Positions 63,594 to 64,000 of a DNA stretch of 64,000 nt are shown one piece after another. Under the pieces are notes generated by a model. The model saw only the letters and a program-made list of their open reading frames with translations, had not been told where the DNA came from and did not search any database. This stretch comes from Pectobacterium sp013449375 (GTDB lineage Bacteria > Pseudomonadota > Gammaproteobacteria > Enterobacterales > Enterobacteriaceae), in NCBI RefSeq assembly GCF_048593165.1, contig NZ_CP184271.1; one strand, written 5' to 3'. Position 1 is the first letter of the stretch, and the number at the start of each line of letters is the position of its first letter. Both the position numbers and the translations under genes were made by a program.

Positions 63594-64000
63594 ATGAAAT
63601 TTATCGGGAAATTATTGCTGACCCTATTGCTTCTGGCCTTTTTAGCGCTGGTAGTCATATACGTATTACTGCAAACCAGTTGGGCGGCAGGCTGGGTAAG
63701 TAATTGGGTAAACCAGAACACCGACTACCAGTTGTCACTGGGAAAAATAAATCATGACTGGTCAACAGCCGATCATATCCAACTCACCGACGTCAGTTTC
63801 GGTCAGAAAGACCAGCCGCCGACACTCACCGCCAAACAGGTTTCAGCTGGGTTTAGCGTGCGCCAGATTACCGATCCGCACCATTTCGCCAGTCTGGAGC
63901 TGGAAGGAGGCACGCTAAATCTTTCCTCTCAGGCCGCCACACTTCCTATCGAAGCCGATGTGCTACAGCTGCGCACGATGGCACTGCAGGCGAAAGACGG
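63594..64000 (+). CDS. yicH: AsmA family protein YicH, 3' end outside window
   Basis: First 135 codons of a gene that runs off the window. The product starts MKFIGKLLLTLLLLAFLALV, a membrane anchor, then a periplasmic region with LQTSWAAGWVSNWVNQNTDYQLSLGKINHDWSTADHIQLTDVSFG. This is the AsmA N-terminal pattern. E. coli YicH sits next to xanP as here. AsmA-like proteins are thought to assist phospholipid or outer-membrane assembly between membranes; the role of YicH itself is unclear. Confidence 0.88.
   Translation, partial: MKFIGKLLLTLLLLAFLALVVIYVLLQTSWAAGWVSNWVNQNTDYQLSLGKINHDWSTADHIQLTDVSFGQKDQPPTLTAKQVSAGFSVRQITDPHHFASLELEGGTLNLSSQAATLPIEADVLQLRTMALQAKD

Overview
The window is a chromosomal segment of a gamma-proteobacterium of the order Enterobacterales. 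Pectobacterium (soft-rot Pectobacteriaceae) is my best guess. Most backbone proteins look like close orthologues of E. coli K-12 proteins, and many keep E. coli neighbours (mtlA-mtlD-mtlR-yibL, glyQ-glyS, tag-yiaC, prlC-rsmJ, rlmJ-gor, uspA-uspB-pitA-yhiN, gmk-rpoZ-spoT-trmH-recG-xanP-yicH). The intergenic repeat at about 51.92-52.05 kb is of a type I associate with Pectobacterium, Serratia and Yersinia. Genus is inference from memory of sequences; no search was run.

Layout. 0-1.5 kb: 3' part of a chemoreceptor gene cut by the window edge. 1.6-6.4 kb: mannitol operon mtlA-mtlD-mtlR plus yibL on the minus strand, behind a control region with four CRP-type sites. 6.4-12.4 kb: yiaF lipoprotein, glyQ-glyS glycyl-tRNA synthetase, a TauE/SafE exporter, tag, and a yiaC-like acetyltransferase that has lost its centre. 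12.4-16 kb: a complete chemoreceptor with a sigma-28 promoter, ghrB, and a broken carboxymuconolactone-decarboxylase-like remnant. 16-22.6 kb: an accessory stretch (LysE exporter, Fur-controlled siderophore-interacting protein, SDR, membrane metallophosphoesterase, LysR regulator, MFS exporter). 22.6-25 kb: gor and rlmJ.

25.2-36.2 kb is an accessory block lying between rlmJ and prlC, which are close neighbours in E. coli. It holds a DUF1266 gene joined to a very large J-domain protein whose HPD motif reads HPE, converging on an hscC Hsp70; then yghW; then a haem/iron surface-signalling locus (TonB-like protein, FecR-like anti-sigma, FecI-like sigma with a Fur box, and a TonB-dependent receptor with an N-terminal signalling domain). 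No haemophore or ABC exporter gene is present.

36.5-49 kb returns to the backbone (prlC-rsmJ, uspA/uspB, pitA, yhiN) with a periplasmic nucleotidase, an FAD oxidoreductase and gdhA in between. 49-56 kb: an EAL phosphodiesterase with a CSS sensor, an Ail/OmpX-type outer-membrane protein in AT-rich DNA, tRNA-Pro(UGG), eptB with its 3' end inside a dispersed repeat, and ligB. 56-64 kb: the gmk-rpoZ-spoT-trmH-recG operon, xanP, and the first part of yicH.

No rRNA, CRISPR array, prophage or recognisable transposase gene was seen. The most promising oddities are the DUF1266/J(HPE)/HscC block, the haemophore-less Has-like locus, the repeat-derived end of eptB, and the three in-phase tandem stop units at the end of gdhA.
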